From JALHMQ01 sp020248785 (GTDB lineage Bacteria > Pseudomonadota > Gammaproteobacteria > Burkholderiales > Burkholderiaceae_F): DNA of 64,000 nucleotides. Under the pieces are notes generated by a model. The model was given only the letters and a program-made list of their open reading frames with translations, did not search any database and was not told the DNA's origin. The stretch spans positions 1-64,000 of the forward strand of contig JBKDNL010000126.1 in NCBI GenBank assembly GCA_046343415.1, given 5' to 3'. Within the stretch, counting starts at the first letter, position 1. Each line of letters starts with the position of its first letter. Shown in pieces: positions 53,031-62,332 of the stretch. The position numbers and the translations under genes were made by a program.

Positions 53031-54185
53031 TCAGCGCGCCGCCGCAGTGGTGGTGACGGTGGTGGCACGCGACTGCGCCATCACACGACCCTCGGCGTCC
53101 ACCGCGGTGACCTGCATGCCCTCGGTCAGCTTGTGGACCCCGGCGGTCGCCACCCAGGCACCGGCGGACAGGCCGCGCACCACGATGTCGTCCTGCCCAA
53201 AGCGCACGACCTCCACCGGCACGCGCGTGGCCAAGCCGCGCTCGCGGTCCACGGTCCACACGGCGGGCTGGCCGTCGCGGTGATGCAGTGCGCTGGCGGG
53301 CAGCACCGCCACCGGCGCGCGCTCGCTCGGTCTGCCACGGGAGTCGAGCCACACCGTGGCCGTCATGCCGAGCTGCGCGAGCTCGGCATCCTTGGCTGCC
53401 GGCAGTCGATAGCGCGCGCGGTAGGTGCGCGTGCCCGGCGCGGCGCTGGGCGACAGCTCGCGCAGCACGACCTCGAAGCGACTGCCATCGCCGCTCCACA
53501 ACGACGCGGTGGCGCTCGCCTGCCGCAGCTGCGCCACGCGCGACTCCGGCACGTCGATCACGATCTCGCGCTCGCCATTGGCGGCCAGGGCAGCGACCGG
53601 CTGGCCCTCGGCCACCACCTGTCCGACTTCGAGTCGTAGCTGCGTGACGATCCCGTCGAACGGCGCGCGTAGCACCGCGTAGGCCGCGCGGTTGCGCGCC
53701 AGCTCGGCCTGGCGCCGCGCCTGCGTCAGGCGCTCACGCGCGGCCTCGGCGCGGGCGCGCTGCCGCTCCTCGTCGCCGGCACTCATCGCGCCTTCGGCCT
53801 GCAGCCGCGCAAAGCGCTCGGCGTCGCTGCCCGCCTGCGCTGCGTCCACTGCGGCGGCCTGCTGCTGTGCCACGGCCGCGGCCAGTCCAAGCGCGTAGTC
53901 GGCCGCGTCGAGTTCAGCGATCGCATCGCCAGCGCGCACCCGCTGGCCCAGCTCGACATGCCGGCGCACCACCTTGCCGCCGACGCGGAACGCCAGATCG
54001 GCCTCGACGCGGGCGCGCACCGCGCCGGTGAAGCTTGTCTGGTCGCCTTCCTGCCCTGCTGCCACGGCCATCACTCGCACCGGCTTGGGCGGCGCGACGG
54101 GCGCCGGCGGCGCCGAACAGCCGGCGAGAACGATGGTGAACACCGCGAGCGCCCAGGCGCTCGGACGACGATCGATCGGGGTCAT
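53031..54185 (-). CDS. RND efflux periplasmic adaptor (membrane-fusion lipoprotein)
   Basis: The 384-residue adaptor starts at ATG 54185. It has a lipoprotein signal (TIVLAGCSAPP, lipobox LAGC), a biotinyl-lipoyl-like motif (GGKVVRRHVELGQRVRAGD, LRAPFDGIVTQLRLEVGQVV), an alpha-helical hairpin of Gln/Ala-rich coils, and beta-barrel domains. It links the RND pump to the NodT-type outer-membrane protein encoded upstream. Confidence 0.92.
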   Translation of the reverse strand: MTPIDRRPSAWALAVFTIVLAGCSAPPAPVAPPKPVRVMAVAAGQEGDQTSFTGAVRARVEADLAFRVGGKVVRRHVELGQRVRAGDAIAELDAADYALGLAAAVAQQQAAAVDAAQAGSDAERFARLQAEGAMSAGDEERQRARAEAARERLTQARRQAELARNRAAYAVLRAPFDGIVTQLRLEVGQVVAEGQPVAALAANGEREIVIDVPESRVAQLRQASATASLWSGDGSRFEVVLRELSPSAAPGTRTYRARYRLPAAKDAELAQLGMTATVWLDSRGRPSERAPVAVLPASALHHRDGQPAVWTVDRERGLATRVPVEVVRFGQDDIVVRGLSAGAWVATAGVHKLTEGMQVTAVDAEGRVMAQSRATTVTTTAAAR

Positions 54186-54244
54186 CTTGAACCTGACGGG
54201 GACAGGAAAACGATGAAACGACGAGGGATGCAGGACGGATGCAT

Positions 54245-55774
54245 TCACGACGCAGGTGCCGCCGCGGCGGCAAGCGGCGACACGCGCGACGACGACGCAG
54301 GCGCGTTGGCCACGGGCGCGGCAGGCGGGCGCGCGGGCTCCGCGACTTCCCAACCGCCGCCCAGCGCGCGGTACAAATGCACGGTGGCCAGCAGCCGGTC
54401 GGTGTGATGTGCAGCGCGCGCAAGCTGCGCCGCGAGCAGGCCGCGCTCGACGTCCAGCACCACCAGCAGGTCCGCCTGGCCCGCGCGGTACAGCGCTAGC
54501 GCACGGCCGAGGGCCCGCTCGCGGGCGGCCACCGACTGATCGAGGTCCGCGCCACGCCGTGCCTCGCCGGCCAGCACCGCCAGCGCGCTCTCGACGTCCT
54601 CCAGCGCCTGCAGCACGCTGCGCTCGTAGCTGGCCAGCGCCTCGCGCTCGCGCGCGCCGGCGGCGTCGATCGCCGCGTCGATCTGGCCGCCGGCAAACAG
54701 CGGCAGCGCCAGCGTCGCGCCGACGTTGGCAAAGCGGGCGCGACCGATGTCCAGTGCGTTGATGTCGGTCCACTGCGTGCCGAACAGGGCGTTGAGCACC
54801 AGACGCGGGAAGCGGCTGGCTTTCGCTTCATCGAGCCGACTGGCGGCCGCGCGCAGTTGCGCCTCGGCCGCCATGACATCCGGTCGACGCTGCGGCAGCT
54901 CGATGGGCTGGCCCGGCGCAACGTCGGGGGCTGTCAATGCAGGCCCTGTCGTTGCCAGCGCAGCATCGAGCGTCCCCGCGGGCTGGCCGGTCAGCGTGGC
55001 CAGGCGGTGCCGGCTGGCCGCGGCCAGCGCGTCCAGGCGCGGCAGCTCGGCCTGCGTGGCCGCGAGATCGGCCAAGGCGCGATCGACATCGAAGTCACTG
55101 CCCTGCCCAGCGGCGCGGAGTTTTTCGGTCAGGCGCAGCGTTTCGCGCTGCGAGCGGACCAGATCCTGCACGATGGCGCTGCGCTCCTGCGCGCTGCGCA
55201 GCGTGACGTAGTGGCGGGCGACCTCGGCGGCAACGCTCAGCAGCACGCCGCGGCGGGCATGGTCGGCGGCCAGCAGGTCGGCGGCGGCGGCACCGCGGGC
55301 CGCGCGCAGCGCCCCGAAGAGATCGACTTCCCAGGACGCGTTCAGGCCCGCTCGCGTGATGTCGGTATTCGGCAGGCGCTGGCGTGCAATGACCGAGTAG
55401 CCGGTCTCACCGACCGAGCGCGCGCCCACGGCCGACACGCCGGGCAGCATGGCGCCGGTCGCCGCCTGCACACCGGCCCGCGCCACCTCCACCCGCGCGA
55501 CCGCGACACGCAGGTCGTGCCCATTGGCAACCGCGTCTGCGACGAGCTGCCGCAGCAGGGCGTCGTCGAAGCGCTGCCACCAGGCGCCGACGTCCGCGGC
55601 AGTCGCCTGCGCAGCCGGGGCGCCATTGATGAATCGCGCCGGCAGGTCGACCGCGGGAGGGCTGCTGGTGGTGCCGCAGGCTGTCAGCGCGAGCACCGGC
55701 ACCAGGGCCGCCAGCAGCACGGGGGCGGCGGCGGGCCGGCGCGGCGAGAAGATGGAGATCACGGCGGGTCTCAA
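54245..55774 (-). CDS. RND outer-membrane efflux protein, NodT family
   Basis: The 509-residue outer-membrane factor has a lipoprotein signal (PVLALTACGTT) and two TolC-like repeats (GLNASWEVDLFGALRAARGA, then LDIGRARFANVGATLALPLF). It is the first gene of the tripartite operon, transcribed on the minus strand and divergent from the TetR gene with 43 nt between. The C-terminus is rich in Pro/Ala (SSSRVSPLAAAAAPAS), which is unusual but probably harmless. Confidence 0.92.
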   Translation of the reverse strand: MRPAVISIFSPRRPAAAPVLLAALVPVLALTACGTTSSPPAVDLPARFINGAPAAQATAADVGAWWQRFDDALLRQLVADAVANGHDLRVAVARVEVARAGVQAATGAMLPGVSAVGARSVGETGYSVIARQRLPNTDITRAGLNASWEVDLFGALRAARGAAAADLLAADHARRGVLLSVAAEVARHYVTLRSAQERSAIVQDLVRSQRETLRLTEKLRAAGQGSDFDVDRALADLAATQAELPRLDALAAASRHRLATLTGQPAGTLDAALATTGPALTAPDVAPGQPIELPQRRPDVMAAEAQLRAAASRLDEAKASRFPRLVLNALFGTQWTDINALDIGRARFANVGATLALPLFAGGQIDAAIDAAGAREREALASYERSVLQALEDVESALAVLAGEARRGADLDQSVAARERALGRALALYRAGQADLLVVLDVERGLLAAQLARAAHHTDRLLATVHLYRALGGGWEVAEPARPPAAPVANAPASSSRVSPLAAAAAPAS

Positions 55775-55810
55775 TTAATGTACGATCAAGTTCAGTAACA
55801 TTAAACATTT

Positions 55811-55833
55811 ATTTACTGTGACGTCAAGTAAAT
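55811..55833. promoter_or_regulatory. Inverted repeat overlapping the tetR start, likely TetR operator
   Basis: ATTTACT (55811-55817) and AGTAAAT (55827-55833) are perfect 7-bp arms around a 9-nt spacer that contains the GTG start codon of the TetR gene. It lies in an AT-rich island between the divergent tetR and efflux genes. Repressor binding would block both. Confidence 0.5.
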
Positions 55834-56576
55834 TAAATAAAACAACCCCAAGAAGTGCCAGGTCAAGGGACGCTGGGGACGCCGGCTCGTCGCCGGCCGC
55901 GCCCGCTGCCACGGGCGGCGCGCCACGCCCGCGAGGACGGCCGCGCGATCCGGAACGGCTGGCCCGCGTGCTCGAGGCCGCCAAGCGGCAGTTCACGCAA
56001 CACGGCTTCGAGGCCGCCTCGATCGACGCGATCGCGGAGTCCTCCGGCGTGTCGAAGGTGACCATCTACAGCTACTTCCCGACCAAGGCGGCACTATTCC
56101 AGGCATCGATCACGCATCGCGTGAACGAAACCTTCGGCGAGGAAGGCGGGGTTGACTGGGAGCACCTCGATCCACAGCACCCGGCGCAGGCCTTGACGCA
56201 GATTGGACGCGGGTTCGTCGCGCTGATGCGCAGCCCGGACATCGTTCGGCACCATCGTTCGCTGTTCGGCGCAATCGGCCAGGACCCCGCTGCCGCGCAG
56301 AACTTCTTCGCCGCCGGGCCGCAGCAACTGACCGCGGCGGTGGCGCGCTACCTGGCCGCAGCCGACGCCGTGCGCGCTCTATCGGTGCCGGACCCGCACA
56401 TGGCGGCCAATCAGTTCCTGTCCCTGTTCCTTGGTCTGGGGCACATCCGCGCCTTGCTGGGCCTGGCACTGCCGACCCGGCGCGAGGACGAGGCGCTCGT
56501 GCGGGCCAATGTCGAACTCGCCCTACGGGCCTTTGCGCCGCATCCTGCCCGCGGCCGCCGCCGCACAGCACGCTGA
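55818..56576 (+). CDS. TetR/AcrR-family transcriptional regulator
   Basis: The 252-residue regulator starts at GTG 55818. A disordered, Ala/Pro-rich stretch precedes RGRPRDPERLARVLEAAKRQF and the HTH SIDAIAESSGVSKVTIYSYF. The C-terminal ligand-binding domain is about residues 100-250. It is divergent from the efflux operon and most likely represses it, releasing upon ligand binding. A palindrome overlapping its own start suggests autoregulation. Confidence 0.88.
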   Translation: MTSSKLNKTTPRSARSRDAGDAGSSPAAPAATGGAPRPRGRPRDPERLARVLEAAKRQFTQHGFEAASIDAIAESSGVSKVTIYSYFPTKAALFQASITHRVNETFGEEGGVDWEHLDPQHPAQALTQIGRGFVALMRSPDIVRHHRSLFGAIGQDPAAAQNFFAAGPQQLTAAVARYLAAADAVRALSVPDPHMAANQFLSLFLGLGHIRALLGLALPTRREDEALVRANVELALRAFAPHPARGRRRTAR

Positions 56577-56650
56577 ACAGACAGAGGGGCAGATCGCCGC
56601 GCTGCACGGCGGCGATCGCATGCGACCACCGGCCCGTACACTGGACACAC

Positions 56651-57565
56651 TTGCCCACCGGCCACCCAGTGACCCAAGCCCGAGCCGCCAGCCGCAGCGC
56701 GCGCACCGCCAAGCGCGCCACTTACTCCGTCGAGTTCTGCGAGCGCGAGTACAACGCCCGCGCGGCAATCCCTGACCACGCGAAGATCTTCGCGCGCTGG
56801 GCCGAGCACGGCGCGCTGACGCGCCGGTCGCGCGCCTGCCTGCTCGATCTGCCCTACGGCGAAACCAGCGCCGAGACGCTCGACCTCTTCCCCACGCGAC
56901 ACGACGCGGCGCCGCTGCTGGTATTCATCCACGGCGGCTACTGGCGCTCGCTCGACAAGTCCGACTTTTCCTGGGTGGCGCCCCCGTTCGTGCGCGAAGG
57001 CATCGCGGTCGCTGTCGTCAACTACGGGCTTGCGCCACACACGCCGCTGGAAGAGATCGTGCGACAGATCCTGCGCGCGCTCGCCTGGCTGTATCGCAAC
57101 GCGGACCGCTTCGGCTTCGACGCGGAGCGGATCGTCGTCTCGGGCCACTCGGCTGGTGGACACCTGACGGCGATGGCGATGGCGGCGCAGTGGCCGGTAT
57201 TTGGAAGCGACCTGCCGTCCACCCTCGTGAAGGGCGGCTTCGCGCTCAGCGGTCTGTACGACCTCGAACCTCTGCGGTACGCACCCTTCGTCAATGTGGA
57301 CTTGCAGCTCGATGCTGTGCGCGCGGCCACGCTGTCACCCGCATGGCTGCCGCCCGCGACCGGCGCGCCGCTGTACACCGCCGTGGGCTGCCTGGAGTCG
57401 AGCGAGTTCAAGCGGCAGACGCGGCTCATCGCCCAGCGCTGGCCGGACAATTTTGTACGCGACGTGCCGGCGCCACTGGCCAATCACCTGACGGTCATGG
57501 ACGAGTTCGCGCACCCGGGCTCGGCGCTTTTCGATGCGGCGATCGCGCTGGTGCGCGGTCACTGA
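56651..57565 (+). CDS. Alpha/beta hydrolase, arylformamidase-like esterase
   Basis: This 304-residue hydrolase has the HGGYW oxyanion motif (FIHGGYWRSLDKSDFSW) and the nucleophile elbow GHSAGGHLTAM. These are typical of kynurenine formamidase-like esterases (AFMID type) and related carboxylesterases. TTG 56651 gives the longest reading; GTG 56669 is an alternative. A kynB-type formamidase already exists at 32941, so the role here may be a different ester. Confidence 0.82.
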   Translation: MPTGHPVTQARAASRSARTAKRATYSVEFCEREYNARAAIPDHAKIFARWAEHGALTRRSRACLLDLPYGETSAETLDLFPTRHDAAPLLVFIHGGYWRSLDKSDFSWVAPPFVREGIAVAVVNYGLAPHTPLEEIVRQILRALAWLYRNADRFGFDAERIVVSGHSAGGHLTAMAMAAQWPVFGSDLPSTLVKGGFALSGLYDLEPLRYAPFVNVDLQLDAVRAATLSPAWLPPATGAPLYTAVGCLESSEFKRQTRLIAQRWPDNFVRDVPAPLANHLTVMDEFAHPGSALFDAAIALVRGH

Positions 57566-57622
57566 CGGGGGCCAATGCGCGGCACGGTCCGTGCCTTGCT
57601 TGCCCCAGGCACGCGGCGCCGT

Positions 57623-58504
57623 CTAGGCTGACTTGCCGTTCAGCGCTTCGAGCACCCGCAGCAGGCTGCTGGTGTCATCCGTCCCCCAGCCCTGCCCCAC
57701 CAGTGCGTTGAGCTGCTGCGCCACCACAGCCACCGCGGGTATCGCGAGCTTGGCCTCGCGCGCCATCTCGACGATGAGGCCGTAGTCCTTCTGGTGCAGG
57801 CGTGCCTCGATGCCGGCGGCAAAGTCGCGCGCGGCCATCTTTGGACCCATGAGGTCGAGCATCTTGCTGCCGGCAAAGCCCGCCCGTAGCGCACCGAGCA
57901 TGCGCGTGCAATCCACGCCTTGTGCCCGCGCGAACAGCATGGCCTCGGCGATGCCCTGGATGTTGACCACCTGCACGATCTGGTTGCAGGCCTTGACCAC
58001 CTGGCCGGCGCCGTGGCCGCCGATATAGGTGATGGTCTGCCCGACCGCGGCCAGCAGCGGTCGCGCGCGCTCCAGCACCTCGGGCTTGCCCCCCACCATG
58101 ATCGAAAGCGTTGCCGCAACCGCGCCCTTGACGCCGCCGGACACGGGGCAATCGAGCATCTCGACACCGCGCTCGGCCAGCGCAGCGGCGATCTCGCGCG
58201 TGACCTGCGCCGAGATCGTGCTGTGGTCGATCACCACGCTGCCGGCCGCAGCGGTCTCGATGGCGCCGCCTGCGCCCAGCAGCACCTGGCGCACGTCCTC
58301 GCTGTTGGTGACATTGGTCACGATGAACTGCGCACCGCGGGCCGCCTCGGCGGGCGCAGCGCACGGCGTGGCGCCGAGGTCGACCAGGGCCTGCATCGCC
58401 GCGGCACGCCGGGCGTGCACGCGCAGCGTGTAGCCGGCCGCGATCAGGTGACCGGCCATCGGCCGGCCCATGTTGCCGAGACCGATGAAGGCGACAGTGG
58501 TCAT
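57623..58504 (-). CDS. 3-hydroxyisobutyrate dehydrogenase-like NAD(P) oxidoreductase
   Basis: This 293-residue beta-hydroxyacid dehydrogenase has FIGLGNMGRPMAGHL (NADP-binding), a substrate-binding DCPVSGGVKGA and the catalytic lysine in GQVVKACNQI. Relatives reduce 2-hydroxy-3-oxopropionate (tartronate semialdehyde) or oxidise 3-hydroxyisobutyrate and L-threonate. ATG 58504 starts MTTVAFIGLG. It is the last gene of a minus-strand catabolic cluster. Confidence 0.87.
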   Translation of the reverse strand: MTTVAFIGLGNMGRPMAGHLIAAGYTLRVHARRAAAMQALVDLGATPCAAPAEAARGAQFIVTNVTNSEDVRQVLLGAGGAIETAAAGSVVIDHSTISAQVTREIAAALAERGVEMLDCPVSGGVKGAVAATLSIMVGGKPEVLERARPLLAAVGQTITYIGGHGAGQVVKACNQIVQVVNIQGIAEAMLFARAQGVDCTRMLGALRAGFAGSKMLDLMGPKMAARDFAAGIEARLHQKDYGLIVEMAREAKLAIPAVAVVAQQLNALVGQGWGTDDTSSLLRVLEALNGKSA

Positions 58505-58554
58505 GGGGGGCTCAGGAGCGTGAGAGTTGGGGAAGGAGGACGGAGCAGGCGTAC

Positions 58555-60240
58555 TCAATCCTCGCCGAGGCCGAGCAGGCGACGCAGGGTGCGTTCCACG
58601 GGCTGGAGCTGCGTCGCCGCCACCGGCGCGGCGCAATACAGGTCCGGTCGCAGGAAGACGACCTGCGATACCTCGTCAACGCAGCCGAGCTGCGCCTCGA
58701 GCAGCCCCTGTGCGTCGACCAGGGGCGGCAAGGCACCGAGTTCGCCGCCGCGGCCAAGCTGCACGAAGCGCACGGGATAGCGCTCGGGCAGCAGCACGGC
58801 GCACCGCACGGCCAGTGCGGTCGGCAGCTTACCGCGCATGATGTCCGCGATCGCGTGATCGAGATGCTGCGGCAGGGCGACAAGATCGGCGGCACGACCA
58901 TCAGGCAGCTGCAGCATCGCGTTGTGCACGCCGCGCCAGTTGCCGTCGTGCGCCAGTGGCGACTGCGCGTACAGCGCCGGTGTGACGAGAAGCGCGGGAT
59001 CAAGCAGCGCCCGCGCCTGCGCGTCCACCTCGCCCCCCGGCCGTGGCGTCAGCAGTTGCGCGGTCGCCTCGCAGGCGCGAATGCCCTGCTGCGCGGCCGG
59101 GTGCCGCTCGGCCTCGTCGCTGTCGAGCAGCGCCTCCGGCGCGCGGCCTTGCAGCACCAGGGCGAGCTTCCACACCAGGTTTTCCACGTCCTGCACGCCG
59201 GCGTTGCCGCCGCGCGCGCCAAATGGGCTCATGACGTGCGCCGCATCGCCCGCGAAGAAGACACGGCCGGCGCGAAAGTGCGCCAGGCACTGGCTGCGGC
59301 TGATGTAGGCGCCAAGCCAGACCAACTCGTACGGCAGCTCGGCGCCAAACTGCGCGCGCAGGCGCGCGTGCACGCGCTGCGGATGGCTCTCGGCCTCAGC
59401 GTCGGCGCCCTGCGGCAACTGGTAATCGAAGCGCCACACGCGGTCGGCCATGGGCAGCATCCAGACGGCGTGGCCGGCATTGAACGGCGCCTGCAACCAG
59501 GCACGGCGCTCGGTCGGCGACGAGACGCCCTCGCCAAGGCGAACATCGGCGATGCACCAGCGGTCGAGCAGGCTCGCGCCCTGCGAATCGACACCGACCC
59601 GGCCAGGAACCGCACTGCGCCCGCCGCTACAGTCGATAAGCCAGTCCGCCTGCAATGTGCACTGCCCGGCCGGCGTGCTCACATGCACTTCGACATGGTC
59701 GGCAGGTGGCGTCACGCCGCTGACGCGCGTCTTCCAGCGCAGGTCCACGATGCCGAGCTCGTAGATCCGGTCGACGAGAAACCACTCGACGTAAAACTGC
59801 TGCAGGTTGATGAAGGCGGGCTGCGGCGCGCCCGGCAGGTGTGGCAGCGCGGCGCATTCGACCTCACGGTCGCCAAAAAACGCGCGGCTCACGCTCCAGG
59901 GCACGCCCTCGGCGGCACCGCGCTGGTACACGCCGACGCGCCGGAAAAACTGCAAGCTCCTGCGCTCGTAACAGATGCAGCGACTCGACGCGCCGCGCAC
60001 CCCCACGGTGTTGTCCTCATCGAACACCACGGCGGGAATGCCGCGCACCGAGAAGTCTGCCCCCGCTGCGAGGCCGGCCAGCCCCGCGCCGATGACCACC
60101 ACCGCATGGCGCCCAAGCTGCCCGGCAAGCTCCGCGGGTTCGACGAACGGATACACGGGCAGCGGGTAGGTCCCGCCCGTCACCGCGGTGTTGATGCGCG
60201 TGGGCGCAATGGCGGGGGCGAGGGCCGGATCGTCAGGCAC
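58555..60240 (-). CDS. FAD-dependent aromatic monooxygenase, MhpA-like
   Basis: The 561-residue flavoprotein hydroxylase has the dinucleotide motif VVVIGAGLAGLAAGADF, a DG-type motif region and GRVFFAGDAAHVMSPFGARG, characteristic of class A flavin monooxygenases acting on phenolic acids (3-(3-hydroxyphenyl)propionate, salicylate or 3-hydroxybenzoate types). It lies between a PanE-like and a hydroxyisobutyrate-dehydrogenase-like gene on the same strand. The aromatic substrate is not evident. Confidence 0.85.
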   Translation of the reverse strand: MPDDPALAPAIAPTRINTAVTGGTYPLPVYPFVEPAELAGQLGRHAVVVIGAGLAGLAAGADFSVRGIPAVVFDEDNTVGVRGASSRCICYERRSLQFFRRVGVYQRGAAEGVPWSVSRAFFGDREVECAALPHLPGAPQPAFINLQQFYVEWFLVDRIYELGIVDLRWKTRVSGVTPPADHVEVHVSTPAGQCTLQADWLIDCSGGRSAVPGRVGVDSQGASLLDRWCIADVRLGEGVSSPTERRAWLQAPFNAGHAVWMLPMADRVWRFDYQLPQGADAEAESHPQRVHARLRAQFGAELPYELVWLGAYISRSQCLAHFRAGRVFFAGDAAHVMSPFGARGGNAGVQDVENLVWKLALVLQGRAPEALLDSDEAERHPAAQQGIRACEATAQLLTPRPGGEVDAQARALLDPALLVTPALYAQSPLAHDGNWRGVHNAMLQLPDGRAADLVALPQHLDHAIADIMRGKLPTALAVRCAVLLPERYPVRFVQLGRGGELGALPPLVDAQGLLEAQLGCVDEVSQVVFLRPDLYCAAPVAATQLQPVERTLRRLLGLGED

Positions 60241-60252
60241 CGCGCTGCACCT

Positions 60253-61251
60253 TCAATGGCCTTCGATGCCGAGCGCGCGCGCCCGCGCCTGGGTCAGTGC
60301 GTGCAACACACGCGTGGTTGGCACGGCGAGCCCGGCACGCTCGGCGAGTTCGATCACGCTACCGACGATGGCATCGAGCTCGAGCCGGCGCCTTTGCTCG
60401 ATGTCCTGCAGCATCGAAATCTTGGCTGCTCCCAGCTGGCGCGCCACATCGATGCGCTGATCCGGTGTCATCGGCATCGGGTAACCGTAGTGTGCCGAGA
60501 CCGCCATGCCCTCGCGCATCACGGCGCGAATGACGTCAAGTACGCCCTCGTCGTCGATGATCCGGTTCATCAGGTAGCCCGTCAGCGCGGCCACCGGGTT
60601 GAACGACAGGTTGCCAAGCAGCTTCCACCACACGTCGCGCCGGATGTCGCCAGAGGCCACGGCCTCGAAGCCGGCTTCGGTCAGGACTGCGCAGACACGC
60701 TGCAGGCGTTCGCTGCGGCTGCGGTCGGGCTCGCCCAGCATGAGCCGGCGGCCACCGGTGTGATGCACCTCGCCCGGTGCCCGCTGCTCCGCCGCCAAGT
60801 GGACCACGCAGCCGACGATGTGCGCGCAGTCCAGCGCAGCGAACATGCGGCCGGCAGGATCGAGCGCGCCAATGCTCTGGCCGTCGAACGCACCGCCGTC
60901 CTTGTGGAAGTACCACCAGGGCAGGCCGTTGATCGCTGGAATCACGACGGTATCCGGATGCAGCAGCGGCGCCAGGCGCGGCAGCATGGCGGCAATCGCA
61001 TGGGCCTTGAGCGCGATGACAATGACGTCCTGCGCGCCAAGTTCGGACGCCAGGCGCGCCGGCTCGTCATGGGCCGGCAATGCAAGCGTGTCGTCGCGCT
61101 GGTCGACATGGTCGACCAGTCGCAAGCCGCGCTCGCGCAAGGCCTGCAGGTGCACGCCACGCGCCACCAGGCTCACGCGCTGTCCGGCGCGCGCCAGTCG
61201 GCCGCCGATGGTGGCACCGATGCCGCCGGCGCCAACGACGCAGATCTTCAA
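60253..61251 (-). CDS. 2-dehydropantoate 2-reductase family (PanE/ApbA-like)
   Basis: This 332-residue protein has the N-terminal MKICVVGAGGIGATIGGRLA and the PanE C-terminal domain with the lysine in DVWWKLLGNLSFNPVAALTG. Family members reduce ketopantoate in pantothenate synthesis, but many paralogues in catabolic operons act on other 2-keto acids. Its context, 12 nt from a flavin monooxygenase, favours a catabolic role. Confidence 0.82.
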   Translation of the reverse strand: MKICVVGAGGIGATIGGRLARAGQRVSLVARGVHLQALRERGLRLVDHVDQRDDTLALPAHDEPARLASELGAQDVIVIALKAHAIAAMLPRLAPLLHPDTVVIPAINGLPWWYFHKDGGAFDGQSIGALDPAGRMFAALDCAHIVGCVVHLAAEQRAPGEVHHTGGRRLMLGEPDRSRSERLQRVCAVLTEAGFEAVASGDIRRDVWWKLLGNLSFNPVAALTGYLMNRIIDDEGVLDVIRAVMREGMAVSAHYGYPMPMTPDQRIDVARQLGAAKISMLQDIEQRRRLELDAIVGSVIELAERAGLAVPTTRVLHALTQARARALGIEGH

Positions 61252-61314
61252 GGCATGTCCGGGGTCAGATGTCGGGCGGCAGGCTGCGGCCGGCGGCTCG
61301 CGTGAAGGACGTGC

Positions 61315-61503
61315 CTAGTGTCCCGACCCACAAGTTTCGAAGCATTGCCGAGGGCGTGCGGAATGGTGGCGCACAACAATGGCGAAGTCGCCGCCAGACG
61401 CGAAGCCGCGCGCAGCCGGGTTGGGAACCCGGCGAGCACGGCGACAAAGTGGGGCGGCGATTCTCGCCAATGTTGTTTCGAAACTTATGGGTTGGGACAC
61501 TAG
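61315..61503. mobile_element. 189-bp MITE-like element with 27-nt inverted repeats (IS630-type CTAG target)
   Basis: The ends are 27-nt inverted repeats with 2 mismatches: 61315-61341 (CTAGTGTCCCGACCCACAAG and on) and 61477-61503. CTAG at both edges fits TA target duplication inside CTAG, which is characteristic of IS630-family elements. No transposase is encoded. The right-hand CTAG supplies the TAG stop of the VOC gene (61500-61502 on the minus strand). Confidence 0.7.
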
Positions 61504-62138
61504 CCTTTCGCCGCCGCGCGCGCGGCGACTTCGGGCCGGTCGTTCTGCTGCGGCTTGAGCACGGCCGGGGCGTCGCCGGACGCGCGTGCCTTGCGCCATT
61601 CGTCCTTGCGGCGCGTCCACTCGGCCAGGCGCGCGTGCGCGCTCTTGCTCTCCTCGAGCATCTGCAGCTCGGAGGCGAGCTGCGCCGACAGCTCCAGGCG
61701 GATGCCATTGGGGTCGAAAAAGTAGATCGACTTGAAAATGTGGTGGTCGGTGACGCCGACCACTTCTATCCCATGCTGCTCCAGCCGCGCCTTGATCGAC
61801 TCGAGTTGCTCGACCGTGTCCACGCGCAGCGCCAGGTGATTCACCCACGCGGGCGTGTTGGGCGACGGCGCGCAGGCGACGTCGTCGCCAAGGTCGAAGA
61901 ACGCGATGCACGATCCATCGGTCATCCGGAAGAAAATGTGCGTATACGGGCAGAACTCGCCAGTCGACGGCACGTAGTCGCTCTGGATGATGTGCCAAAG
62001 CGGCAGCCCGAGGACGTCCTCGTAGAAGTGCCTGGTCTCCTCCGCATCCTTGCAGCGGTAGGCAAAGTGATGCAGGCCGTGGATCGGCGCGGGCGCGACG
62101 GCGCGCGGGACTGCAAGCTGGGCAGCGGGCGTGTTCAT
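61500..62138 (-). CDS. VOC-family protein (glyoxalase/extradiol dioxygenase fold)
   Basis: The 212-residue protein starts at ATG 62138 after GAGGAGGTCGG. It has one VOC domain with metal-ligand-type residues in HGLHHFAYRCKDAEE, FVNH-like WVNHLALRVDTVEQL and FDPNGIRLELS. Extra C-terminal basic helix (RLAEWTRRKDEWRKAR) is present. It begins a minus-strand cluster with PanE-like, monooxygenase and dehydrogenase genes. Its stop codon comes from the inserted MITE, so the native C-terminus may be altered. Confidence 0.83.
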   Translation of the reverse strand: MNTPAAQLAVPRAVAPAPIHGLHHFAYRCKDAEETRHFYEDVLGLPLWHIIQSDYVPSTGEFCPYTHIFFRMTDGSCIAFFDLGDDVACAPSPNTPAWVNHLALRVDTVEQLESIKARLEQHGIEVVGVTDHHIFKSIYFFDPNGIRLELSAQLASELQMLEESKSAHARLAEWTRRKDEWRKARASGDAPAVLKPQQNDRPEVAARAAAKG

Positions 62139-62332
62139 GCCGACCTCCTCAAGGGCGCGCGGGCTCACGCCACCCAGCGGCGCTGCGCGGCTCCACGCAC
62201 CATGTCAAATCAGCCGAGTCTAGCCGTCGGCCGCGCGCCCGGGCAGTCGAGCGGGCGGTGCCCATCACCGGCCTGCGCGGCGCTCGCACGGCGCGCGGGC
62301 CCGCGGCGCGCGGCGCGGGGCCCGGCGGACGA

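Noticed and set aside
50337..53639. Open reading frame of about 1100 codons on the plus strand opposite the efflux permease
   Set aside because: It is antisense to a clear RND permease. Its His/Arg-rich translation has no domain and arises from high GC content.
58855..61305. Long plus-strand reading frame over the monooxygenase and PanE genes
   Set aside because: It is a shadow of the minus-strand genes, with basic low-complexity translation and no family match.
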